Of a stretch of DNA of 34,010 nucleotides, positions 1 to 8,313 are shown piece after piece. Location of the stretch: the NCBI GenBank assembly GCA_964643965.1, contig CAZXVH010000047.1, positions 1 to 34,010 on the forward strand, written 5' to 3'. The notes under the pieces are model-generated. The model worked only from the letters and a program-made list of their open reading frames with translations, was not told the DNA's origin and ran no database searches. The stretch comes from GCA-2746795 sp964643965 (GTDB lineage: Bacteria; Chloroflexota; Anaerolineae; Promineifilales; Promineifilaceae). Positions within the stretch are counted from its first letter, which is position 1. Every line of letters begins with the position of its first letter. Position numbers and translations under genes: made by a program.

Positions 1-128
1 TGGAATCCTCGGCTACGGAGAGAATCCTCGGCTACAAACCTTATTTTCGGTCGCCGACCACCATGAATGTGAACCCGTAGCCACGGTATCCTTACCGCGC
101 TTCTGCGAGGATTGGAATCCTCGGCTAC
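1..128 (-). repeat. REP-like repeat units, inverted orientation, upstream of hsdM
   Basis: The stretch holds one complete folded unit at 77-128 and two partial arms at 1-35 (each ending TCCTCGGCTAC). The full unit starts GTAGCC and ends GGCTAC. Inside it are GGTATCCTTACC, a hairpin arm, and CGAGGATT followed by AATCCTCG, a second hairpin. These are the reverse complement of the units around the transposase gene at 3187-3723. The stretch lies directly before hsdM, and no clear promoter is visible in it. Confidence 0.75.
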
Positions 129-175
129 AGAGGATAGAATCCCCAGGTACAGACGTTATTTACAGAGAAGAGCGC

Positions 176-1765
176 ATGGCAAACCGTGTTATTGATTTAG
201 AAAGCAACCTGTGGAGCGCCGCCGACCAGTTGCGTGCCAACTCCAATTTAAGTTCCCAAGAGTATTCATTACCCGTATTGGGCTTAATTTTTCTGCGGTA
301 CGCCGACTACAAATTCAGCCGCGCAGAAGAAACAATACTGGCACAGCAGGCGGCGGCTTCAACGCGACGGCGTACTGCCGATCCACGACTGGCGTATCAG
401 GCGCTGGGCGTGATGTACGTGCCGGAAGAGGCGCGGTTCCAAAAGCTGGCGGCGCTGCCGGAAGGCGAAGACATCGGCAAAGCAGTCAACGACGCCATGC
501 GGGCCATCGAACGGGAGAACCCGGCGCTTAAAGAGGTGCTGCCCAAGAGCTACAACCGCCTGCGTAACAGCACCCTGTCCACCCTCATCAAGCATCTGAA
601 CTTTGGCGAGATGGAGATTGACGAAGACCTGTTCGGCCGTATTTATGAATACTTCCTGGGGCAGTTTGCCATGGGCGAAGGACGGCGCGGCGGCGAGTTC
701 TTCACGCCCAGTTCCATTGTGCGCCTGATTGTGCAGATGATGGAACCGTATGAAGGGCGCATTTTAGACCCCGCCTGCGGTTCCGGTGGTATGTTTGTGC
801 AGTCGGAACGCTTCCGCCGCGAGCATCAAAACGGCCGTGGGCAAAACGCACTTTCCATTTATGGACAGGAGAAAACCAGCCAGACGGTGCGCCTGTGCCA
901 GATGAATCTGGCGGTGCATGGGCTGGAAGGCGACATCCGTCAGACCAACAGCTACTACGAAGATCCCCACCGGCTGACGGGTAAATTTGATTACGTGCTG
1001 GCCAATCCCCCCTTCAACGTCAACGGCGTCAATATGGAAGATTTGAAGGGCAACAGCTGCTTTCCGCTGGGCGTACCTTCCGTAGACAACGCCAACTATT
1101 TATGGATTCAACTCTTTTATGCCGCCCTCAATGAGAACGGCCGTGCCGGCTTTGTCATGGCGAACTCTGCCAGCGACGCCCGCCACTCTGAGCAGGAAAT
1201 CCGGCGCAAGCTGATTGCCGAGGAAAAGGCAGTAGACGTGATGGTCGCCGTTGGCTCCAACTTTTTCTATACCGTCACCCTGCCCTGCACCCTCTGGTTC
1301 CTGGACAAAGGACAAAAGGGGAGCGCCCGCGAAGATACCATCTTGTTCATCGACGCCCGTAAGTTTTATCGGCAGGTAAGCCGCGCCGTGCGCGACTTTA
1401 CCGATGAACAGCTTCAATTCCTGGGCGATATTGTGCGCCTGTATCGCGGTGAAGCGGTGGCGCTGGACGAGCGGCCTATTCCGGTGGAAGGGGGCTGGGG
1501 CGAAGCAGGTCTCATGCACGAGTTATTCCCCGGCGGCGTGTATGCCGACGTGCCGGGGCTGTGCAAAGCGGCGACGCTTGAAGAGGTTGAGGCGCAGGGC
1601 TGGAGCCTGAACCCAGGGCGCTATGTGGGAGTCGCCGGCCGTGCCGTTGATAACTTTGATTTCTTTGAGAAATTGGAAGAGTTGAACGAGGAATTGGAGT
1701 TGCTGAACGCAGAAGCGAATGGACTAGAACTTATCATTAGTGAAAATATTAGGAACTTAATCTGA
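176..1765 (+). CDS. hsdM: Type I restriction-modification DNA methyltransferase subunit (HsdM)
   Basis: This is the modification subunit of a type I restriction-modification system; it methylates adenine in the bipartite site chosen by HsdS and forms the core of the restriction complex with HsdR. The 529-residue protein starts with the helical HsdM N-terminal domain (LGLIFLRYADYKF, about residues 36-48). The N6-adenine methyltransferase domain follows: GEFFTPSSIVRL, then the S-adenosylmethionine motif DPACGSGGMF (about residue 198) and the catalytic motif NPPFN (about residue 280). The length is normal for the family. The stop codon overlaps the hsdS start by one base (TGATG), so the two are translationally coupled. 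Repeat units lie directly upstream and the ribosome-binding site is weak (GAGAAG). The annotation is secure; the DNA target cannot be read from the sequence. Confidence 0.97.
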   Translation: MANRVIDLESNLWSAADQLRANSNLSSQEYSLPVLGLIFLRYADYKFSRAEETILAQQAAASTRRRTADPRLAYQALGVMYVPEEARFQKLAALPEGEDIGKAVNDAMRAIERENPALKEVLPKSYNRLRNSTLSTLIKHLNFGEMEIDEDLFGRIYEYFLGQFAMGEGRRGGEFFTPSSIVRLIVQMMEPYEGRILDPACGSGGMFVQSERFRREHQNGRGQNALSIYGQEKTSQTVRLCQMNLAVHGLEGDIRQTNSYYEDPHRLTGKFDYVLANPPFNVNGVNMEDLKGNSCFPLGVPSVDNANYLWIQLFYAALNENGRAGFVMANSASDARHSEQEIRRKLIAEEKAVDVMVAVGSNFFYTVTLPCTLWFLDKGQKGSAREDTILFIDARKFYRQVSRAVRDFTDEQLQFLGDIVRLYRGEAVALDERPIPVEGGWGEAGLMHELFPGGVYADVPGLCKAATLEEVEAQGWSLNPGRYVGVAGRAVDNFDFFEKLEELNEELELLNAEANGLELIISENIRNLI

Positions 1766-2988
1766 TGGCATGGGAATTGGTGAGTTTAGATGATATTGTT
1801 GATATACAGTATGGCTATACTGCAAGTGCCAAATTGAAACCTGTCGGCCCAAAATTCCTGAGAATAACGGATATTGTTCCCGATATAATTGATTGGAACA
1901 GTGTACCATTTTGTCAAATCAACCATTCCGATTACGAAAAATACAAGCTCAAGCCTGGTGATATTGTAATTGCCAGAACTGGAGCAACGGCAGGATATGC
2001 CAAACTAATCAGGAAAAAGGTTGACGCGGTATTTGCATCCTACCTTATAAGATTAACTCCTAAAAGTTCTAAAGCTCTACCAGAATACTTGGGGCGAGTT
2101 ATCGAATCTTCAACGTTCAAAGAATTCATAGATTTAGTTAAAGGCGGAAGCGCCCAACCACAGGCAAACGCTCCCGTAATTAAACGATTTCAACTTGCTT
2201 TGCCTCCTAAACAAACTCAAGCTCAAATTGCGGCCGTTCTCTCCACCTACGACGACCTCATCGAAAACAACACCCGGCGCATCGCCATCCTGGAAGAGAT
2301 GGCACAGGCACTCTACCGCGAGTGGTTCGTGCATTTCCGCTTTCCCGGCCATGAAGATGTGGAGATGGTCGCGGTTGAAGGAGGGAATGGGAACGGGGGG
2401 AACGGCTGTTTGCCTAAAGGGTGGGAAATATTGCAGTTTGGTGATGTTTCACTCAATTTTGATAAAAAACGTGTGCCGTTGTCCGTCAAAGAACGTAATA
2501 CTTTTCAAGGGGTATATCCTTACTACGGTGCATCTGGGATTATCGATCACGTAAAAGACTATCTTTTTGACGGGACTTATCTGCTGATTTCAGAAGATGG
2601 TGCAAATCTTGAAACAAGAAAGACACCCATTGCTTTCGTCGCACATGGAAAGTTTTGGGTCAATAATCACGCTCATGTAGTTCAAGGTAAATCACCTATG
2701 CCCACAGAATTTCTTCGTCTACATATCGCTAATTCAGATATCTCAGGTTTCATAACAGGTGCTGCACAACCAAAACTAAGTCAGAGAAACCTCAATATTA
2801 TTCCTGTCATCGTTCCCACAAAGAAACTGCTCAGCAGGTTTTCTGAAATTGTCGATCCGATGATGGAACAAATCAAATTACTCAGTGAGAAAGACGCCAA
2901 CCTACGCCAAACCCGCGACCTGCTCCTGCCCCGCCTCATCTCCGGCGAACTGGACGTGTCGCACCTGCCCATCGCCGAGGGTGCATAA
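1765..2988 (+). CDS. hsdS: Type I restriction-modification specificity subunit (HsdS)
   Basis: This subunit chooses the DNA target for both methylation and cleavage. The 407-residue protein has the classic layout: target recognition domain 1 (about residues 1-150), a conserved helical spacer (about 150-200, with LPPKQTQAQIAAVLSTYDDL and NNTRRIAILEEMAQALYREW), target recognition domain 2 (about 215-370), and a second conserved helix ending TRDLLLPRLISGELDVS. The two recognition domains are clearly AT-richer than the conserved helices and than hsdM and hsdR. That fits the known exchange of HsdS recognition domains by recombination. The ATG overlaps the hsdM stop. After its stop come REP-like repeats and a transposase gene, so hsdR is no longer adjacent. 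Confidence 0.96.
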   Translation: MAWELVSLDDIVDIQYGYTASAKLKPVGPKFLRITDIVPDIIDWNSVPFCQINHSDYEKYKLKPGDIVIARTGATAGYAKLIRKKVDAVFASYLIRLTPKSSKALPEYLGRVIESSTFKEFIDLVKGGSAQPQANAPVIKRFQLALPPKQTQAQIAAVLSTYDDLIENNTRRIAILEEMAQALYREWFVHFRFPGHEDVEMVAVEGGNGNGGNGCLPKGWEILQFGDVSLNFDKKRVPLSVKERNTFQGVYPYYGASGIIDHVKDYLFDGTYLLISEDGANLETRKTPIAFVAHGKFWVNNHAHVVQGKSPMPTEFLRLHIANSDISGFITGAAQPKLSQRNLNIIPVIVPTKKLLSRFSEIVDPMMEQIKLLSEKDANLRQTRDLLLPRLISGELDVSHLPIAEGA

Positions 2989-2997
2989 CATGCCCCC

Positions 2998-3146
2998 GTA
3001 GCCGAGGTTTCATACCTCGCCTACGCGGCAAACGCGGTAAGGATACCGCGGCTACGAAATTCACCACCGTAGCCGAGGTTTCATACCTCGCATCAATACG
3101 CAGTAGCCGAGGTTTCATACCTCGCCTAACGCGGCAAACGCGGTAA
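2998..3146 (+). repeat. REP-like repeat cluster upstream of the RAYT gene
   Basis: One complete 58-bp unit lies at 2998-3055. It has outer arms GTAGCC/GGCTAC, hairpin CGAGGT-ttcat-ACCTCG and hairpin GCGGTA-agga-TACCGC. A left-arm-only copy follows at 3069-3092 and a decayed copy at 3103-3146. Compared with the downstream array, the first hairpin has changed on both sides (GGT/ACC here, GGA/TCC there), so pairing is kept. This supports selection on a folded single-stranded form, as expected for substrates of a REP-associated transposase. Confidence 0.85.
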
Positions 3147-3186
3147 AGTAAGGGTATGGTAAAGATAACACGGTAAGAGTGAGAAT

Positions 3187-3723
3187 ATGGCAAAACAGAT
3201 AAGAGCACGAATAAAACGTGCTTATGTCGATGAAGGATTGTATTTTATAACGGCCGTTACCCAACACCGCCGCCGAATCTTTGCCGATGAAACCGAAATC
3301 GAACGGCTGCGCGAAACCATGCGGCAGGTAAAAAAAATCCATCCCTTTACCATGCGTGCTTTTGTCTTTTTACACGACCATTTTCATCTCATGATTCGGA
3401 TAGGCGCCACAACAGACATATCTACCGTGATACATTCGATAAAACGAAATTACACATTGAATTATAAAGAGGCGTGGGGTGAAAACGGCCGTGTTACCTT
3501 GTGGCAAAAAGGCTTTTGGGATCATGTTATTCGCAACGAACAAGATTTCCAAAAACATCTGAATTACATCCATTACAATCCTGTTAAACATGGTTACGTC
3601 ACCCGCCCGGAAGATTATCCGTTTTCAAGTTATATGGAATATATAAAACGGGGTTGGTATGAAATTGGATGGGGTCACACAGAACCCGATGACTTTAGCA
3701 ATCTTGATATACCCGAACCGTAA
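3187..3723 (+). CDS. REP-associated tyrosine transposase (RAYT, IS200/IS605-like TnpA)
   Basis: This is a single-strand-specific HUH-type nuclease of the Y1 transposase superfamily; RAYTs recognise and cut folded REP elements and are domesticated relatives of IS200/IS605 TnpA. The 178-residue protein shows the N-terminal strand YFITAVTQHRRRIF, the metal-binding HUH segment in FLHDHFHLMI (about residues 60-69), and the catalytic tyrosine region LNYIHYNPVKHG (about 121-132). All key residues are present, so the enzyme is probably intact. Folded repeats lie on both sides (2998-3146 and 3739-4057), which is the REPtron arrangement. It sits between hsdS and hsdR in the same orientation. The ATG follows a purine-rich stretch (GAGTGAGAAT) rather than a strong ribosome-binding site. 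Confidence 0.93.
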   Translation: MAKQIRARIKRAYVDEGLYFITAVTQHRRRIFADETEIERLRETMRQVKKIHPFTMRAFVFLHDHFHLMIRIGATTDISTVIHSIKRNYTLNYKEAWGENGRVTLWQKGFWDHVIRNEQDFQKHLNYIHYNPVKHGYVTRPEDYPFSSYMEYIKRGWYEIGWGHTEPDDFSNLDIPEP

Positions 3724-3731
3724 CCGAAGAA

Positions 3732-4057
3732 GGCCATCGTAGCCGAGGATTCTTTCCTCGCTCTTGCGCGGTAAGGATACCGCAGCAACAAGAGAGGCCA
3801 TCGTGGCCGACGATTCTTTCCTCGCTCTTGCGCGGTAAGGATACCGCAGCAACAAGAGAGGCCATCNNNNNNNNNNNNNNNNNNNNNNNNNNNNNNNNNN
3901 NNNNNNNNNNNNNNNNNNNNNNNNNNNNNNNNNNNNNNNNNNNNNNNNNNNNNNNNNNNNNNNNNNCTTGCGCGGTAAGGATACCGCGGCTACAAGAGAG
4001 GCCATCGTAGCCGAGGATTCTTTCCTCGCTCTTGCGCGGTAAGGATACCGCGGCTAC
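3732..4057 (+). repeat. Tandem array of 64-bp REP-like units (contains assembly gap)
   Basis: Units begin GGCCATC at 3732, 3796, 3860 and 4000; the first two intervals are exactly 64 bp. Each unit holds a fold of about 51 bp: outer arms GTAGCC/GGCTAC, inner hairpins CGAGGA-ttctt-TCCTCG and GCGGTA-agga-TACCGC. The first two units have a decayed right arm (GCAGCAAC instead of GCGGCTAC), and the second also has a changed left arm; the last unit (4007-4057) is perfect. The final unit ends nine bases before the hsdR start codon. There are no unique spacers, so this is not a CRISPR array. Confidence 0.9.
3867..3966. other. Run of 100 N: scaffold gap inside the repeat array
   Basis: Exactly 100 unknown bases interrupt the 64-bp repeat array. 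The distance across the gap between unit starts is 140 bp. Two units would need 128 bp, so the gap length is a placeholder, and the true copy number is unknown. Confidence 0.98.
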
Positions 4058-4066
4058 AGTAGAATT

Positions 4067-7000
4067 ATGACCAACAATCCCGACTCTGAAGACGCCCTGG
4101 AACTGGCTACCATCAACCGCCTTGCCGAACTTGGCTGGACGGAATGGGCCAACTGCTACGACGAACCAGCCACCAACTGCCCCCTCAGCGGCCGACACAC
4201 CCGCGCTGAAGTTATCTTGCAGCCGCGCCTGCTCGCCGCCTTGCACACCCTCAACCCAGACCTGCCCCCTGAAGCCATCCAGGCCGCCATCACAGAACTC
4301 TCCCGCGACCGTTCCGCTATGACTCTTGTCGGAGCCAATCATGAAATTTATGGCTACCTCAAAGAAGGCGTACCCGTAGAATACCAGGATAGCGAAGGTA
4401 GTCGTCGCCGCGCCCTGGTCAAAACCATCAACTGGCAGCAGCCAGAAGCCAACGACTTCTTCCTGGCGCAGCAGCTATGGATTACCGGCCCCCACCACAG
4501 CCGCCGTCCCGACCTCATTGGCTTCGTCAACGGCCTGCCCCTGCTCCTGATCGAACTCAAAAAAACGGCCGTTAAGCTCAACCACGCCTACGACGACAAC
4601 CTGAAAGATTACAAAGACACCATCCCCCACCTTTTCTGGTATAACGCCCTCATCCTGTTGAGCAATGGCAAAGATGCGCGTCTCGGTTCACTAACCGCCC
4701 CTTGGGGCCACTTCGCCCGCTGGAAACGAATCAACAACGAAGGCGAAACCGGCATTATCAGCCTCGATACAATGCTACGGGCCACCTGCCCGCCCCCACG
4801 CCTGCTGGATCTGGTCGAAAACTTCACCTTGTTTAACACCGGGCGCGGCGAAACCATTAAAGTTGTCGCCAAAAATCACCAATACCTGGGCGTCAACAAT
4901 GCCCTCGATGCTGTGCGCGACATACAAGAGAATCAAGGTCGTTTAGGCGTCTTCTGGCATACACAGGGCAGCGGCAAAAGCTACTCCATGGCCTTCTTCT
5001 CGCAAAAGATATTGCGTAAAGTTCCTGGCAACTGGACTTTTGTCATCATCACCGACCGCCTTGATTTAGACGACCAGATATACAAAACATTTGCCGCCGT
5101 GGGCGCCGTCACCGAACCAGAAAAAACAGTACGCGCCCAAAGCGGCAGCCATTTGCAGCAGCTATTACGAGAAGACCACCGCTACATCTTTACCTTGATC
5201 CAAAAGTTTGGCGTCACGAAGGGGCAAACCTATCCCAAACTCTCAGACAGGGACGATATTATTGTGATCACCGATGAAGCCCACCGCAGCCAATACGACG
5301 TGCTGGCTCAAAACATGCGTACGGCGCTGCCCAATGCCGCCTTCATTGGCTTCACCGGCACGCCGTTGATGGCGGGAGAGGAAAAAACCCGCGAAGTCTT
5401 TGGCGATTACGTCAGCGTCTACGACTTCAAACAATCCATCGAAGACGAAGCCACCGTCCCCCTTTACTATGAAAACCGCATCCCAGAAGTGCAAATCATC
5501 AATGAACAGTTCGACAGCGACCTGGAACGCATTTTGGAAGAAGCCGAACTGGACGAAGCGCAGGAAGCACGCTTAGAGCGGGAGTTTGCCCGTGAATACC
5601 ACATCATCACCCGCGATGATCGTCTGGAAAAAGTGGCTGAAGACATCGTCAATCACTTTGTCAATCGCGGCTATCGCGGCAAAGGCATGGTAGTCAGCAT
5701 CGACAAAGTAACGGCGGGGCGCATGTTGACCAAAGTCCGCGCCCACTGGGATCGTCAGTTAGCCGGGCTGCAAGCTGAATTGGAAGCGCTCCAAGAGCCA
5801 GGCACTTACATGACCGAACTCCAGGACAAGATTAACTTCATGGCCTCAACCGATATGGCGTTGGTCGTCTCCCAGGGACAAAACGAAATCAAACAGTTCG
5901 CCGATAAGGGCATGGACATTAAGCCGCACCGCGAACGCATGAACAAAGAGCCATTGGATGAATACTTTAAGAATCCGGATCATCCTTTGCGCCTGGTGTT
6001 TGTCTGCGCCATGTGGATGACCGGTTTCGACGTACCCACCTGCTCGACTATCTACCTCGACAAACCGATGCGCAACCACACCCTGATGCAAACCATCGCC
6101 CGCGCCAACAGAGTGTATAAAGGCAAAAATAGCGGCACGATTGTTGATTACATTGGCGTCTTCCGCAACTTACAAGCAGCGCTGGCAATCTACGGCACAG
6201 GGCGGGAAGGTACGGAAGTAGATGGCAATCTGCCGATTAAACCTAAAGAAGCCCTGCTAGAAGAATTGGCAGCCGTTCTCGAAGAAACCCGCCAAACCTT
6301 ACGCACGCATGGCGGCGATTTGGATGCCATTGCCGCTGCCACTGACACCTTCATGCGCATTAAATTGATAGACGATGCTGTCGAAGGGCTGGCCGTCAAT
6401 GACGATACATGCAATGCCTTGTTGAACCTGGCGACTCAGGTAGAACGGCTGTTTAAAGCAGTCCTGCCAGATGAGCGCATCAACCCTTATCTGGCTCCTC
6501 GCGCCGCTGTGAAAACGATCCACGACACCATCCGCAGTGAGATGGAGCCGCCTGATATTTCCGGCGTGATGGCTCAGGTTGAAGATTTACTCGACCGATC
6601 CATTGCCGGTTTTACGCTGCAAGAAAAACCGGAAGAGCCGTTTAACTTGAGCAAGATTGATTTTGAAGCGCTGCGCCAACAGTTTGCGCAGGGGCGTAAG
6701 CGCACCGAAGCCATGAAACTGCGCGGCAAGCTTAATGTGCAGTTGCAGCGCATGGTGCGGCTAAATCAATCTCGATCCGATCTGGCTAAGAAGTTTGAAT
6801 CGTTGGTAGAAACCTACAACCAGGGACGTATTGGCATCGAGGAATTCTTCGAGCGGTTGATCCTCTTTGCTCAGGAGTTGCAAGAGGAAGATCAACGCAA
6901 GGTAGCTGAACAGCTTAGCGAGGAAGAACTGGCGATTTATGACTTGCTTCTTAAACCACGCCCAGAGCTGACAAAAAAAGAAATTAAGCAAGTGAAGGAC

Positions 7001-7237
7001 GTGGCGCGGGAAATGATGCAAGTGCTCAAAAGAGAAAAGTTGGTGTTGGATTGGCGCAAAAAGCAGCAGTCGCGGGCAGCGGTCCAGTTAGCCGTTGAAG
7101 AATGGCTGGATAAGCTGCCTGCCGCTTATGATGCAGATATGTGGCAGGAAAAGGTGAAGCAGGTATATACGCATGTGTATGATAATTATTATGGAAACGG
7201 CCGTAGCGTATATGCCAGTTTGGGCTTGGCTGTTTAG
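4067..7237 (+). CDS. hsdR: Type I restriction enzyme endonuclease/translocase subunit (HsdR)
   Basis: This is the motor and nuclease of the type I system: it translocates DNA using ATP and cuts it when the target site is unmethylated. The 1056-residue protein has the N-terminal HsdR nuclease domain with the PD...ExK signature (RRPDLIGF near residue 149, then LLIELKK near 161-166). Helicase motifs follow: Walker A HTQGSGKS (about 298-305), DEAH box ITDEAHRS (about 401-408), GFTGTPLM, and the late motif MTGFDVP...QTIARANR. The C-terminal part is helical and charged, as usual for HsdM docking. Length is normal and no frame break is seen. The ATG lies nine bases after a REP-like unit and has no recognisable ribosome-binding site, so expression may have been affected by the repeat insertion. 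Confidence 0.96.
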   Translation: MTNNPDSEDALELATINRLAELGWTEWANCYDEPATNCPLSGRHTRAEVILQPRLLAALHTLNPDLPPEAIQAAITELSRDRSAMTLVGANHEIYGYLKEGVPVEYQDSEGSRRRALVKTINWQQPEANDFFLAQQLWITGPHHSRRPDLIGFVNGLPLLLIELKKTAVKLNHAYDDNLKDYKDTIPHLFWYNALILLSNGKDARLGSLTAPWGHFARWKRINNEGETGIISLDTMLRATCPPPRLLDLVENFTLFNTGRGETIKVVAKNHQYLGVNNALDAVRDIQENQGRLGVFWHTQGSGKSYSMAFFSQKILRKVPGNWTFVIITDRLDLDDQIYKTFAAVGAVTEPEKTVRAQSGSHLQQLLREDHRYIFTLIQKFGVTKGQTYPKLSDRDDIIVITDEAHRSQYDVLAQNMRTALPNAAFIGFTGTPLMAGEEKTREVFGDYVSVYDFKQSIEDEATVPLYYENRIPEVQIINEQFDSDLERILEEAELDEAQEARLEREFAREYHIITRDDRLEKVAEDIVNHFVNRGYRGKGMVVSIDKVTAGRMLTKVRAHWDRQLAGLQAELEALQEPGTYMTELQDKINFMASTDMALVVSQGQNEIKQFADKGMDIKPHRERMNKEPLDEYFKNPDHPLRLVFVCAMWMTGFDVPTCSTIYLDKPMRNHTLMQTIARANRVYKGKNSGTIVDYIGVFRNLQAALAIYGTGREGTEVDGNLPIKPKEALLEELAAVLEETRQTLRTHGGDLDAIAAATDTFMRIKLIDDAVEGLAVNDDTCNALLNLATQVERLFKAVLPDERINPYLAPRAAVKTIHDTIRSEMEPPDISGVMAQVEDLLDRSIAGFTLQEKPEEPFNLSKIDFEALRQQFAQGRKRTEAMKLRGKLNVQLQRMVRLNQSRSDLAKKFESLVETYNQGRIGIEEFFERLILFAQELQEEDQRKVAEQLSEEELAIYDLLLKPRPELTKKEIKQVKDVAREMMQVLKREKLVLDWRKKQQSRAAVQLAVEEWLDKLPAAYDADMWQEKVKQVYTHVYDNYYGNGRSVYASLGLAV

Positions 7238-7379
7238 GAAATTGCAGTGAACCAACCATGACCACCCTCAGCCACTCCTACACAAATTCATCCACCTGCG
7301 TGCAGACAAAAACCGCCAGCAGTGAACGGCCGTTTCCCGCATAACCATCAACCCACCCCTCATCCTGCCATTCTAATGG

Positions 7380-7413
7380 TATAATGGCACAATATCCTGC
7401 TTTATACGGAGTG
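7380..7413 (+). promoter_or_regulatory. Candidate -10 box and ribosome-binding site of the UPF0175/DUF3368 pair
   Basis: A perfect TATAAT lies at 7380-7385, without a convincing -35 box. GGAG follows at about 7408-7411, eight bases before the ATG at 7420. An upstream in-frame ATG at 7384 lies inside the TATAAT box and is therefore an unlikely start. Confidence 0.5.
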
Positions 7414-7419
7414 TATTTT

Positions 7420-7674
7420 ATGGAAGTGACCATCTCCTTACCCCAAAAACAATTTGCCGCCGATTCACCAGAGAAAGCGGCTGCAAAAATAAAACTGTAT
7501 GCAGCGTTGGGTCTATATCAGGCTGGCGAATTATCCATAGGCGCTGCCTGTGAATTAGCCGACCTGGATCGCTACAGTTTCTTGCAGCTATGCAAGCGAG
7601 AAGGCATCACAATGCGCACACAAACCCCTGATGAGCTAGAGGCCGAGTTTCATCACCTTACATCTAATCACTGA
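7420..7674 (+). CDS. UPF0175 family antitoxin-like protein
   Basis: This is a small helix-turn-helix-type protein of 84 residues. The UPF0175 family is typically encoded directly upstream of a DUF3368 PIN-like protein and is regarded as its antitoxin and possible autoregulator. Visible features are the N-terminal strand EVTISLP, a helical stretch KAAAKIKLYAALGLYQAGEL, and the HTH-like segment SIGAACELADLDRYSFLQL. I chose the start at 7420 because a ribosome-binding site (GGAG) precedes it and the longer reading begins within a promoter-like TATAAT. The partner gene starts five bases after this stop, giving an operon. The antitoxin itself looks intact. Confidence 0.82.
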   Translation: MEVTISLPQKQFAADSPEKAAAKIKLYAALGLYQAGELSIGAACELADLDRYSFLQLCKREGITMRTQTPDELEAEFHHLTSNH

Positions 7675-7679
7675 AACCA

Positions 7680-8161
7680 ATGTTGATTGTTGCCGATAGT
7701 TCAGCTTTAGTTGCTCTGGCTACCTGTCATGCTTTGCCCTTCCTGACCCAATTGTATGTTGATGTCAAAGTACCCAGTCTGTTTATGACGAAGTTACCGT
7801 TTCTGATAAACCACAAGCCGAACTTCTGGCTGAATTCCTAAACGGCCGGGTAGCTGACATCGATAAAAACCGTTTTGTAGTGGCAGCAAGCGGCCTGGGA
7901 CAGGGCGAAATAGAAGCAATGGTCTTATACAAAACTTTATCCGCCGACCATCTCCTAATTGATGATCGCCGGGCTCGATCTATTGCCAAAGCAAATGATA
8001 TTCACTGTATTGGCGCCCTGGGAGTTTTGCTATTAGCCCGGCAAAAGAATTACATCGACCACATTACGCCTTACATTCAAGCCTTACAAGGCTCTTCTCT
8101 CCATTACAGCGAAGATTTATTAGCCAGAGTAATACAACTTGCCAGAGAATCGCTGGGGTAA
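7680..8161 (+). pseudogene. DUF3368 PIN-like toxin, frameshifted
   Basis: This is a predicted PIN-fold ribonuclease toxin partnered with the UPF0175 gene five bases upstream. The first frame reads MLIVADSSALVALATCH from the ATG at 7680 and gives the first catalytic Asp. It becomes nonsense after KVP near 7775 and stops near 7844. The next frame continues correctly with VYDEV, then GQGEIEAMVLYKTL (catalytic Glu) and LLIDDRRARSIA (catalytic Asp), to the stop at 8161. Adding one C to the CCC at 7773-7775 would give a continuous KVPQSVYDEV, which is the usual family wording. So either one base was lost in the organism or one base is missing in the assembly. The rest of the domain, about 160 residues, is complete. 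Confidence 0.8.
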
Positions 8162-8217
8162 CGGTTCAAATCAACGGCCGCTTCAAATACTCCCCTCTGA
8201 ACTCACCCCCGGCAAGC

Positions 8218-8269
8218 TGGCGCTTCGACAAGCTCAGTGACCGGTGGCGCTTCGACAAGCTTGGCGACC
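8218..8269. repeat. Two 25-bp direct repeats with core GCTTCGACAAGCT
   Basis: Two near-identical 25-bp copies lie at 8218-8242 and 8245-8269. Both start TGGCGCTTCGACAAGCT and end GACC. They lie in the 152-bp space between the DUF3368 gene and the converging iron-sulfur gene. No terminator with a T-run is visible there. The core resembles a short dispersed repeat that I recall from many environmental genomes, but I cannot verify this here. Confidence 0.7.
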
Positions 8270-8313
8270 AGCGGCAGCACATTACTTTATCACTCCGCAA
8301 TCCCGCAACCGCT

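Noticed and set aside
3732..4057. CRISPR-like regular 64-bp periodicity
   Set aside because: The whole unit repeats, there are no unique spacers, and the units fold as REP elements beside a RAYT gene.
3625..4342. Long minus-strand reading frames across the N gap
   Set aside because: They are produced by the in-phase 64-bp repeats and unknown bases and overlap the start of hsdR.
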